A stretch of 64,000 nt of DNA from Phycisphaerales bacterium (GTDB lineage Bacteria; Planctomycetota; Phycisphaerae; Phycisphaerales; UBA1924). Shown here piece by piece: positions 51,938 to 59,775 of this stretch. The position numbers and the translations under genes are program-made. The DNA is taken from NCBI GenBank assembly GCA_019744815.1, contig JAIEUA010000001.1, positions 62,001 through 126,000 of the forward strand. The letters are read 5' to 3'. The notes beneath the pieces were generated by a model. It was given only the letters and a program-made list of their open reading frames with translations. It was not told the DNA's origin and made no database searches. Position 1 is the first letter of the stretch; each line of letters opens with the position of its first letter.

Positions 51938-53254
51938 ATGCTGCTCGCTCGCCTTGCTCTGTGTGCCGGTCTCGCCCTGGCTTCGATGTCGGTGCTCGCG
52001 TCGTACGACCCGGTCCGCAAGGGCGCCGGCGAGTCGCGGGCCAAGCTGAACGCCATGGAGCGCAAGCCCTTCGACTTCGGGCTTCTCTCCAAGCTCTCGG
52101 ATTGGAAGAACGGCGCCGCCCCCACCGCGCAGGCTCTCGACGGCAAGGTCGTCTTGATCGTCACCTACTCCGACTGGTACAAGCCCGCCGCCCGCGGGCT
52201 CTCGATCGCCCGCAAGGCCCTCGAGGCCTACGGCAAAGACGGCCTGATCGTCATCGCCGCGCACAACCCCGAGGGCTGGAAGGACGCGGCCAAGCCCGCC
52301 GGCCCCGCCGGCGCGACCATGCTGCTGGCGCACGACGAGAAGGGCGAGCTCCGCAAGGCGCTCCTGAGCGCGCAGGATCCCAACTTCTACCTCGTGGACC
52401 GCGCCGGCCAGCTTCGTTTCGCCGACGTCGCGAACGAATCGGTCGAGGACGCGATCAAGGCGCTCATCGCCGAGAAGCGTGACGAGGCCGCGACTCTGAA
52501 CGAGCGCGAGGCGGCCGAGAAGCTGGCCAAGGCCCGCGAGGAGGCCAAGACCGCGTCGATCAACCAGGACGCCGAGCTGCTCAAGAACCTGCCCGAGCTC
52601 CCCTTCCCGGCCCCGAGCGAGAAGGACTACAAGGACGCCAAGTGGCCCGAGCTGCCCAAGCGGCAGAACCGAAGCGAAGAGGCCGAGCCCGAGAAGAGGC
52701 TCACGCTCCCTCAGGCCGGCTGGGTCCCGCAGCAGCCCCTGACCACCGGACGGGCCATCCTGATGTACTTCTGGCACCCGGCGTGGAACGCCACGTTCGA
52801 GCAGATGCAGCCCTACGCCGATCTGCTGCAGCGCCAGTTCCAGCGCGACGTGGTCGTCATCGGCGCCCTGACCAACCTGGAGCGCCTGGGCGAGCAGGGC
52901 GACACCCAGAACCTGACCGACGCCGAGAAGGCCAAGCGCAATCTCACCGCCGATTCCGCCATGCAGCGGATCAACGAGTTCCGCTCGGTGCGCAAGTACG
53001 AGCACACCATGGTCTCGGACCTCAGCGGCTCGCTGCTGCAGCAGGCCACCAGCGACCGCACCATCCCGCTCCCCTACGTCGCGATCGCCTCCAGCGACGG
53101 CGTGATCCGCTGGTGGGGCTTCGCTGGCGCCACAGAGGCCAAGGGCGCCCTCGACCGCATCCTCGATGTCGACCCCGGCATCAAGGCCCGCCGCAAGGTC
53201 GAAGCCGACTACATCAAGACCATCAAGAAGTCCGGCGCCGCCGACAAGAAGTAA
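51938..53254 (+). CDS. Secreted protein with two cysteine-free thioredoxin-like domains
   Basis: The protein has 438 residues. ATG at 51938 follows CGGAGG, with a signal peptide (LLARLALCAGLALASMSVLA). Residues 50-190 read as a thioredoxin-like fold (GKVVLIVTYSDWYKPAARGL, LIVIAAHNPEG, FYLVDRAGQLRFADV). The WCxPC position is WYKP, without cysteines. A charged helix of about 60 residues (LNEREAAEKLAKAREEAKT) links to a second similar domain (ILMYFWHPAWNATFEQMQ, DVVVIGALTNLE, YVAIASSDGVIRWWG), also without the CxxC pair. It probably has a structural or binding role rather than redox activity. It is followed four bases later by trmL, probably one transcript. Confidence 0.75.
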   Translation: MLLARLALCAGLALASMSVLASYDPVRKGAGESRAKLNAMERKPFDFGLLSKLSDWKNGAAPTAQALDGKVVLIVTYSDWYKPAARGLSIARKALEAYGKDGLIVIAAHNPEGWKDAAKPAGPAGATMLLAHDEKGELRKALLSAQDPNFYLVDRAGQLRFADVANESVEDAIKALIAEKRDEAATLNEREAAEKLAKAREEAKTASINQDAELLKNLPELPFPAPSEKDYKDAKWPELPKRQNRSEEAEPEKRLTLPQAGWVPQQPLTTGRAILMYFWHPAWNATFEQMQPYADLLQRQFQRDVVVIGALTNLERLGEQGDTQNLTDAEKAKRNLTADSAMQRINEFRSVRKYEHTMVSDLSGSLLQQATSDRTIPLPYVAIASSDGVIRWWGFAGATEAKGALDRILDVDPGIKARRKVEADYIKTIKKSGAADKK

Positions 53255-53258
53255 CCGC

Positions 53259-53768
53259 GTGCCCGCCGACGCCCCCCCGCTGCTGCACATCGTCCTGCAC
53301 GAGCCCGAGATCCCCAACAACACCGGGAACATCGGCCGGACGGCGATGGTGTTGGGCTGCTCGCTGCACCTGATCGAGCCGCTGGGCTTCGACGTCAGCG
53401 AGAAGGCCTGCCGCCGCGCCGGGCTCGACTACTGGCCGCGTTTGGGTGTGAAGCAGCACGCGAGCTGGGATGCGTTCGTGGCCAGCGAATCTCCCCCGCG
53501 TCTGTGGTTCTTCTCCGCTCACGCCACCAGGAGCGTCTTCGACGCCGACCTCCGGCGCGGCGACTACCTGGTCTTCGGCAAGGAAACCGCCGGCCTTCCC
53601 GAGCCGCTGCTGACCCGCTTCGCCGATCGGTGTCTGCGCTTCCCGATGGTGCCGGGCGAGCGCGGGCTCAACCTCGCGACCGCCGTGTGCGCCGCGGCGT
53701 ATGAGGGCGTGCGGCAGATGACCGCGCGGGGCGAGCTCAACGTCCGCGACGGGATCATCCACGCGTGA
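53259..53768 (+). CDS. trmL: tRNA (cytidine/uridine-2'-O-)-methyltransferase TrmL (SPOUT family)
   Basis: The protein has 169 residues from GTG at 53259, four bases after the upstream stop. TrmL methylates the ribose at wobble position 34 of certain leucine tRNAs. Three SPOUT motifs form the knotted S-adenosylmethionine site: PEIPNNTGNIGRTAM, the middle VFGKETAGLPEPLL, and the last VPGERGLNLATAV. The length and motif order match E. coli YibK. The spacing to the preceding gene suggests co-expression, but I see no functional link. Confidence 0.95.
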   Translation: MPADAPPLLHIVLHEPEIPNNTGNIGRTAMVLGCSLHLIEPLGFDVSEKACRRAGLDYWPRLGVKQHASWDAFVASESPPRLWFFSAHATRSVFDADLRRGDYLVFGKETAGLPEPLLTRFADRCLRFPMVPGERGLNLATAVCAAAYEGVRQMTARGELNVRDGIIHA

Positions 53769-53886
53769 CGCCGCGTCCCGCGTGGTGTTTCTGCAAACAG
53801 CGTGAAGTGTCGGTGATTTCTGGCCCTCCCGCCGCACCGCGCCGCAACGGCCGCCGGTATCCCGCTCGACTGTCCTCCTTCGAGCG

Positions 53887-53923
53887 GGCCCGGACGCGAA
53901 AGCGTGCGGGCCTGATGGTTTTT
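53887..53923 (+). terminator. Rho-independent terminator after trmL
   Basis: GGCCCGGACGC-GAAA-GCGTGCGGGCC forms a near-perfect stem with a tetraloop, followed by TGATGGTTTTT. It lies about 120 bases past the stop. Confidence 0.7.
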
Positions 53924-53934
53924 GGGAAAGGCGG

Positions 53935-54206
53935 TTCACCGCGGAGGACGCAGAGAACGCGGAGGAAGGCAATCGAACAGAAAGACCATTGACCACAGAG
54001 AGCACAGAGAGCACGGAGCAGAACAGGAAAGGGAACGGGCGGAACCGGACTTGCTTGAAGTGCAAGTTGAGGCGCTCCCGTCCTCATGCCTCTTTTCCAA
54101 TTGCTTTTCCTCTCTGTGCTCTCTGTGCTCTCTGTGGTCAATTGTCTTTCTCCGGATTCCGTAGTGAACGGCCTTCCTCCGCGTTCTCTGCGTCCTCCGC
54201 GGTGAA
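53935..54206. repeat. Nested inverted-repeat element with a perfect 36-bp outer repeat
   Basis: The outer arms, 53935-53970 and 54171-54206, are exact 36-bp reverse complements (TTCACCGCGGAGGACGCAGA and onward). Inside them lies a second pair, about 53980-54018 and 54112-54150, nearly exact over 39 bp, with the ACCACAGAGAGCACAGAGAG periodicity seen also at 40299-40465. At the centre, ACTTGC-TTGAAGT-GCAAGT folds again. No convincing protein is encoded. It looks like one repeat element inserted within another, or a small mobile element without genes. Confidence 0.85.
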
Positions 54207-54221
54207 AAACTTCCCACCAAC

Positions 54222-54509
54222 GAAAACCGCCCGCGAGCCTTTCGGCTTCGAGCGGGCGGCATGTCGGGCCTGAAGTCGTGCGGGAAGACCTTCAGGCCCT
54301 GGCGCGGGCGTGTGGCACTTCGGGCTCGTCTCGCGGGGAGATTCGCCGAAGTCGAGTCGGCCGGCGCGGCGGAACACACGCGCCGGGCCCCTCGAATCCG
54401 CGGCGAGCGCTCTCGCGCCGGCCGCTGCTTGTCTCTCGCCCTCGCTATGGCTCGGGCCTCTGCAACCGTCGTCCTCAAACGGCCCGCCGGTTGTCACGCT
54501 CGGCGGGCC
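54222..54509 (-). ncRNA. Possible structured RNA ending in a terminator (speculative)
   Basis: Three strong hairpins lie within 290 bases: 54481-54509 (9-bp stem GGCCCGCCG), 54267-54298 (GGCCTGAAG/CTTCAGGCC, 9 bp) and 54222-54260. On the minus strand the last forms a GC stem (CCGCCCGC with GCGGGCGG) followed by TTTTCG, a terminator with no minus-strand gene close by. No ORF here has convincing coding character. The family is not recognised, and it does not match tmRNA, RNase P, 6S or SRP RNA landmarks. Confidence 0.22.
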
Positions 54510-55354
54510 ACCCCTCCTCACACTCTCTCCCCCTCAAGCCCACTCTCCTCGACCCTCTGCCGGCCGCCACACAAGTCACCCGAACACACCCAACCTGCAC
54601 GAGCGCGGCCGGAACAACGCACCCCACCCACAACTCCCTTCAACGCACCCAACCCTCACGAGTTCTTCGCCTCCTTGCGCCAATCACACACGCCGCGGTG
54701 AGCTTGAGCGTGCCCTCGCCAGGGCGGTCGAACAAGCAAGAGCACAGGTCCGTCGCGGCGGAACGCGGCGCCGTTGCCGCGTGATCGGTCCGAGTCCTCA
54801 CCCCTGCACAAAGCCATGCACCAAGCCATGCACCAAACCATGCACAAACCCTCCATCGCGCACACCTGTTCTCGCTTCCACCGGCGGGGCGGGCGTGAGC
54901 CAACCTTGCGGAACACGCGGTCGGCGCGCTCCGAAGCACACGAGCAACGGGATGGGAGGGGGATCCCGCGAGCTTCTGGAGCTCTCTCGCCGATCGCCGG
55001 CCCGGGACGCTGGGAAGAAACGCATTCCCGGGTCACACGCTCAGCGAGAGAGCGGGATGTCGAAGACATCCGAATGTTCACTTGTCGAACGCATCCATCA
55101 CGAGACGCTGATGACTCACGTTCCCGAGTTTCGTCGATGTCGTAGAGTCGGATTCGAGGGTCCGCAAAGCACCGGTAGTCTTCGAGAAGGAGCCGTACCT
55201 GAGCAGGTCGGGCGGCTTGGGAGAACGCCCGAGACACCAAACGTTTCGCAGCTCTCGGGGGAGGGTTCCTCGAAATCGACAACGCGATCGCCTCTGCGTG
55301 TCGTTTTCAGGACCGCATTTTCTCGGATCAAGATCGGCGAATTCTGCAAGCCGG
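54510..55354. other. Gene-free stretch with a 12-bp tandem repeat
   Basis: Only low-complexity, Arg/Ser/Pro-rich ORFs are present, on both strands. The one clear feature is four tandem 12-bp units (TGCACCAAGCCA type) at 54805-54852. The segment also lies upstream of nothing on the plus strand and downstream of the minus-strand gene ending at 55355. Confidence 0.55.
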
Positions 55355-55873
55355 CTAGGCGTCCCGGCGCCCCAGGCTCTCCTCAACCTCTCCGCGAAGC
55401 TCGAGCAGAGCTCCCGCGATCTTCTTGATCTTCCTTCGCAACACCTCGTCGTCGTCGGTCAGAACCGAATCGAGATCATCCGCGGCTCGCACCACCTCGG
55501 TCATCGCGTCGACGACGCGGTGGGCCCGCTCGAGACGGATGGACTTCGCGGTGTTGGACGCCGCGGCCGCGATGGAATCCACACGCTTGTTGAGCGCGGT
55601 CAACGCTCCCGTTCGCCGCGCGATCTCCCCGTTCGCGTCCGCGGCCGTCTCGCTGACGATGGTGTCGATGGCCTCGTTGGCGAGATCGTCCAACGCACGA
55701 ATCTCAGCAGTGTTCGGATTCGACTTGCGCACGAACTCCAGCAAGCGATGGGCGGCCGCTTGGCGTCCGTCCGCGTCGTCCTTCGCCGCGGCCGAGCTGG
55801 CGTCCTTGAGAATCTCCTGCAGCTTGGACTTCCACCCGTCGTACGTCTTGATGTTGTTGAACTCGTTCGCCAT
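55355..55873 (-). CDS. Helical protein of unknown function
   Basis: The protein has 172 residues, with ATG at 55873 after GGGAGGG. It has no signal peptide or membrane helix. It is almost wholly alpha-helical and charged (YDGWKSKLQEILKDASSAAA, RALDDLANEAIDTIVSETAA, LERAHRVVDAMTEVVRAADD, RRKIKKIAGALLELRGEVEE). It looks like a cytoplasmic helical bundle or coiled coil. It lies 42 bases after the lipoprotein gene at 55916, so they are likely co-transcribed and may act together, one inside and one at the envelope. I recognise no family. Confidence 0.72.
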   Translation of the reverse strand: MANEFNNIKTYDGWKSKLQEILKDASSAAAKDDADGRQAAAHRLLEFVRKSNPNTAEIRALDDLANEAIDTIVSETAADANGEIARRTGALTALNKRVDSIAAAASNTAKSIRLERAHRVVDAMTEVVRAADDLDSVLTDDDEVLRRKIKKIAGALLELRGEVEESLGRRDA

Positions 55874-55915
55874 GTTCCCTCCCGAAAAAGCCGACCTGCG
55901 ATCGGATTCGTGCGG

Positions 55916-56866
55916 CTACTTCCTTCGGAGTTCCTTGATTCGGTTGCCCAGGTCGCGGATCTCAACCGCGGCGTCGATCAGCGATTCGACGCTCACGGGC
56001 TGACGCTCGCGCAGCGCGTCGGCCACCGACCGGTGTGCCGCGCTCCACTTCGCGACGCCCGATCGAACCGCTTCGATCAGCTCCAACGTGGCGCGGGCCT
56101 TCTCCTGGTTCGCCTGGTCCAGGGCCTCAAACTTCTCGTTGGCACGCTCCGCCGGAGCCGCCAGGCGGTCCAGCTCGGCCAGCTCGGACCGTTCTGCCGG
56201 CGACAGGGCCTGAAGACCCTTGTTGCGTAGCTCCGTTCTGCGGGTGTTCACGCCGGCAAGGAAACTCGATACCTCTTCCCAGCCGTCCGAGTTGAGATTC
56301 TGCTCCCGCTTGATTCTCACCGCCCCGACCAGCATGCGAAGATTCGGCGCGTCTTGGGTGATGATCTCCGCGATCTTGTCGACCACGGGCTGGGCGCGGG
56401 TCATCGCTTCCTCCAGGCTGGCGGCCCCGCGAACGAGCGCGATCTGGCCGTACACAAAGGACGCGACATCGATCCCCACCGCGACGCCCGCGCCCGCCGC
56501 GGGGTTCACGATGCCCGCCGCACCGGCGAGCACTTCCAGCTTGTCGCCGAGCGCCTTGGCTTGAGTTCTGGCGTCCTTGGTGGCCTGGACGATCGCCACG
56601 AGAGACTCCGAGTACTGGATCATCCCGTTCATGGCCCGGTTGCGCTCGTCCCAACTGGTTGCAAAGGTCGACGCGTGCTGAGCCAGGCTCGGCTCGGACT
56701 GCAGATCCTCCCGAACCTGTTTGCCGGCCACCTTGACCGCCGACGCAAACTCCCGCGAGCTTGTCGCGAACGGCGTGACATCGGGCAACGCGGTGCACCC
56801 GATGGGTGCCAAAGTCAGGCACAGCACCGCCAGCAACGACAGGCACGACCACAATCGCTTTCGCAT
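55916..56866 (-). CDS. Helical lipoprotein of unknown function
   Basis: The protein has 316 residues. ATG at 56866 follows GGGAGGG. The N-terminus LWSCLSLLAVLCLTLAPIGC is a lipoprotein signal with the modified Cys at residue 24. The mature protein is helical (FASAVKVAGKQVREDLQSEP, IQYSESLVAIVQATKDARTQ). It has one hydrophobic, Gly/Ala-rich segment at residues 115-137 (AGAAGIVNPAAGAGVAVGID) that might insert in a membrane. The C-terminal half is charged and coiled-coil-like (ELDRLAAPAERANEKFEALD). No enzyme motif is visible. It is the first gene of a probable two-gene unit with that at 55355. Confidence 0.75.
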   Translation of the reverse strand: MRKRLWSCLSLLAVLCLTLAPIGCTALPDVTPFATSSREFASAVKVAGKQVREDLQSEPSLAQHASTFATSWDERNRAMNGMIQYSESLVAIVQATKDARTQAKALGDKLEVLAGAAGIVNPAAGAGVAVGIDVASFVYGQIALVRGAASLEEAMTRAQPVVDKIAEIITQDAPNLRMLVGAVRIKREQNLNSDGWEEVSSFLAGVNTRRTELRNKGLQALSPAERSELAELDRLAAPAERANEKFEALDQANQEKARATLELIEAVRSGVAKWSAAHRSVADALRERQPVSVESLIDAAVEIRDLGNRIKELRRK

Positions 56867-57020
56867 GGAACCCTCCCAACCGCGAGCCCCCAGCCGGGGC
56901 CCCGCGGGCGAGAGCCTATCAGTTGCCTCCAGATGAAACGAGAGGGTTTCTCACGTCGGCGTGCGAGAAAGTCATAGCCGCAGGCCGCGGCGGGACTTGG
57001 CCGCGGAACCGGCCGCGTTC

Positions 57021-57971
57021 TCAGGTGCCCGGGCCTGTGCCGCCGACGACCAGCGCCGCGCCGACCCAGCCGCTGTGGCGTGCCCACATCAGGGCCAGCG
57101 TCATGGCTCCAAACAGGATTCCTGCAAGCTGGAAGGGACGGTCACGGGTGGCGAGGATGGTGGGATCGTCGTACGTCCCGCGTTCCAGCAGCACGATGGC
57201 GCGGAGCAGGGCGTAGGTCGCGGGCAGGATCGTGAGCCAGAGCAGATTGAACCCGAGCTGGTACTTGTCCTGTTGGTTCTGGACGTAGCCGGCGTAGGTG
57301 ACGAGCGAGACGACGGCGGTGACGACCACGGTCAGGCGCAGCAGTTCATCGGTGTAACCGGCCTGCACGCCGCGGGCCTGCGTCGCGCCCTCTCCGCCCA
57401 GCAGGCGACGCTCGCCCAGCCGCTTGCCAAAGGCCAGGAACATCGCCAGGAAGAACGTGGTGTTGAGCAGCCAGGTCGTAGGAGAGACTCCGACGGCGGC
57501 GCACCCGACGAGCACGCGGAGCACAAAGCCCACCGAGAGGCTCACCACATCGGCGATGACGATGTGCTTGAGGACGGCGGAGTACGCCATTACATTGATC
57601 ACATAGATGCCCACACCGGCGAGCGTCCAGATCGCGAGCCGGGGGGGCATGAAGAACAACGCGACGCCGCAGAGCGCGAGCAGAACACCGGCGAACGCGA
57701 TCGCGAGCACCGGCGAGACCCGTCCGGAGGCGATCGGGCGGTGCATCTTGCGCGGGTGCTTGCGGTCCGCCGGAGCGTCGAGCAAATCGTTCACGATGTA
57801 ACACGCGCTGGACGCGAGGGAGAAGACCACCAGCGCCAAGGCGAGCGAGAGCCAGCCGGTGGCGAGGTTCCATTTCCCGTCGGCCAGGCCGTAGGCCGGG
57901 CCCAGGAGCAGAAAGACACCCTTGGACCATTGAGCTGGCCGGGCGAGTCGGATGAGGTCAAGGGCCGGCAT
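57021..57971 (-). CDS. UbiA-family prenyltransferase, decaprenyl-phosphate phosphoribosyltransferase-like
   Basis: The protein has 316 residues. ATG at 57971 gives the family N-terminus (ALDLIRLARPAQWSKGVFLL). Seven to nine membrane helices are predicted. The first Asp motif, NDLLDAPADRKHPRK with N61, D62, D65 and D69, leads into RPIASG, the form typical of the UbiA branch that joins 5-phosphoribosyl diphosphate to polyprenyl phosphate. The second Asp region reads YTDELLRL near residue 215, weaker than usual. This suggests synthesis of a lipid-linked pentose for an envelope sugar. It is divergent from a polytopic protein at 58151 that could use such a donor; that link is inference. Confidence 0.87.
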   Translation of the reverse strand: MPALDLIRLARPAQWSKGVFLLLGPAYGLADGKWNLATGWLSLALALVVFSLASSACYIVNDLLDAPADRKHPRKMHRPIASGRVSPVLAIAFAGVLLALCGVALFFMPPRLAIWTLAGVGIYVINVMAYSAVLKHIVIADVVSLSVGFVLRVLVGCAAVGVSPTTWLLNTTFFLAMFLAFGKRLGERRLLGGEGATQARGVQAGYTDELLRLTVVVTAVVSLVTYAGYVQNQQDKYQLGFNLLWLTILPATYALLRAIVLLERGTYDDPTILATRDRPFQLAGILFGAMTLALMWARHSGWVGAALVVGGTGPGT

Positions 57972-58150
57972 GGGTGCAGGGAGTATCGGCTGAATACGCC
58001 CAAAGAGTGCGGCGGGGTCGGTCGGGCGGGGCCGGGGCGGGGTGTGGTGGGCTGTGGTGGGGGTCCGGATCGTGTTACAGTTGGCGGTTCGGGTTCCGGG
58101 CAAGAAGCCGAGGCCCCGTTCTCCCGATGAGGTTCCTTCTCAGGACAGGC

Positions 58151-59587
58151 ATGGACCAAAGCCTTGGATTCTCGACCGGACGGTACCGACGCAGCGTGCT
58201 CGCGGCCACGCTGGGCGTTCCCGCGGTCTTTGCGCTGATCGCATGGCCCATGATCGCCACCGGGCTGAACAAAGGCCGCGGCGCCGCCGACTCGCTGAAC
58301 TATCACGAGAAGGCCATCCGCACCTTCATCCAGCAGTGGCCCCATCCCGACCTGTCGGACTATCTCTCCGCGACCACGCCGGGCTATCACCTGCTGCTCG
58401 CCGCCTTCGGGAAGTTCATCAGCGACTCGCGCATGTCGATGCAGTTCGCGTCGTCGTTGATCACGATCGCGCTCTTCGCGACCATCGCGTCGGCCGCCGC
58501 GTGGCGGATGCGCCGCTACGTCAACGCCGGGGGCGTGATCTGCATCTGTCTCCCGCTGATGGCGTCGATGTACGTTCTCTCCTCGGGCGTGTGGCTGCTG
58601 CCAGACAACGCCGCGTGGCTGGGCGTGCTCGCGATGCTCTTGCTCACGCTCCGGCGCAGCCAGGGGCTGATTGTCTGGCTCACCGCCGGCGCGGTGATGC
58701 TGGCGCTGTTGTTCATGCGGCAAAACCACCTCTGGGCCGCCGGGCTCGTCTGGGTCGGCGCCTGGCTCGGACCGGGCCCCGCCCGCAGCGAATCCCCGCT
58801 CTTTCAGCGACAGGACATCGGCGGGCTCATCATCCCCCGCCTGCTCCGCACCTTGATCGCGATCGCGTTCACCGCGCCCGCGTTCCTGGTCATCTGGGGC
58901 TTCCACTCCAAATGGAACGGGCTGGTGCCGCCGTCGTTCAACGACATGCACGGCGTTGGGATCCAGTGGGCCACGCCTCCCTTCGTGCTCGCCTTGGTCG
59001 GCATCGTCGGCTGGTTCTACGTCGCGTTCTGGTGGGAGTCGCTGCGCAAGCTCGTGAACGAGCAAGCGTGGATCGCGTTCCTCGCCGCGATCGTCGGGCT
59101 GGTGCTGGGTGTGTTGCCGGAGACGACTCCCGATCGTGCCGCCGGTCGCGCGACGGGGTTGTGGCACGTGGTCCGCAAAACGCCGCAGATCGCGGATCAC
59201 ATCTCGGTGCTCATCGCGTTCTTGTCGATGATGGGCGCGGTGGTGCTGGTGGGCTGGCTGCGGGCGATCAACCCGCGCAGCCGCTGGATCATGCTCGCGG
59301 CGATGGTGGGATTCATCACCGCCAACAGCTTCAACCCGCAGCTCTGGCAGCGCTACCACGAGCCCTTCGTGCTCATCTGGACCATCGTGTGCGCGTCGCT
59401 GGCGGTGTGGAGCGGCGAACGCCTCGAAGGCCCGACCCGCCGGGTCGCGATCTTCGGGCCCGCGATCCTCGCGCTCATGCTCGGCTACGTCAGCTTCCGC
59501 GGGATCTTCATCCAGGGCGTCGAAGCCACCGACGGCGGCTTCCGTCCCGGCCACGTCGAACCCTCGGGGCTGGACCGCTCCGAGTGA
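58151..59587 (+). CDS. Polytopic membrane protein, GT-C glycosyltransferase-like
   Basis: The protein has 478 residues. ATG at 58151 follows AGGACAGG. About ten membrane helices are visible. The first loop after helix 1 carries SLNYHEKAIRTFIQQWPHPD and TTPGYHLLLAAFGK, placed as in GT-C enzymes with acidic or histidine residues in loop 1. Later FMRQNHLWAAGLVW and FNPQLWQRYHEPFVLIW recall the DIE2/ALG10 group of polyprenyl-phosphoglucose-dependent transferases. The resemblance is by motif placement only. It is divergent from the UbiA-type gene, which would make a polyprenyl-linked sugar. The protein may act in glycan or lipid glycosylation, but the substrate is unknown. Confidence 0.72.
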   Translation: MDQSLGFSTGRYRRSVLAATLGVPAVFALIAWPMIATGLNKGRGAADSLNYHEKAIRTFIQQWPHPDLSDYLSATTPGYHLLLAAFGKFISDSRMSMQFASSLITIALFATIASAAAWRMRRYVNAGGVICICLPLMASMYVLSSGVWLLPDNAAWLGVLAMLLLTLRRSQGLIVWLTAGAVMLALLFMRQNHLWAAGLVWVGAWLGPGPARSESPLFQRQDIGGLIIPRLLRTLIAIAFTAPAFLVIWGFHSKWNGLVPPSFNDMHGVGIQWATPPFVLALVGIVGWFYVAFWWESLRKLVNEQAWIAFLAAIVGLVLGVLPETTPDRAAGRATGLWHVVRKTPQIADHISVLIAFLSMMGAVVLVGWLRAINPRSRWIMLAAMVGFITANSFNPQLWQRYHEPFVLIWTIVCASLAVWSGERLEGPTRRVAIFGPAILALMLGYVSFRGIFIQGVEATDGGFRPGHVEPSGLDRSE

Positions 59588-59775
59588 ATCTCGAACAGCC
59601 GCGCACCACGCCGGCGCAGGCCTCATAAACAGCCCAACCGGAATGCCCTGGTTTGCTCGCTTTTGCGGGCGATTCCCGTTTCCGCGATGCAATACCGCGC
59701 CGGCGGCGTCGTTGAGCGTGCGGTGTGGAACAGCAATCAAACGCCGCGGCACGCCGCGGGAATGGAGTGAACAAC

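Noticed and set aside
53755-54141. Frames reading 'ALCALCG' or 'TESTEST' in the nested repeat
   Set aside because: These are translations of the ACAGAG and GCGGAGG repeats, a known source of false genes.
54310-55428. 372-residue plus-strand frame in the gene-free region
   Set aside because: The composition is Arg/Ser/Pro low complexity, it includes the 12-bp tandem repeat as PCTKPCTK, and it has no start signal.
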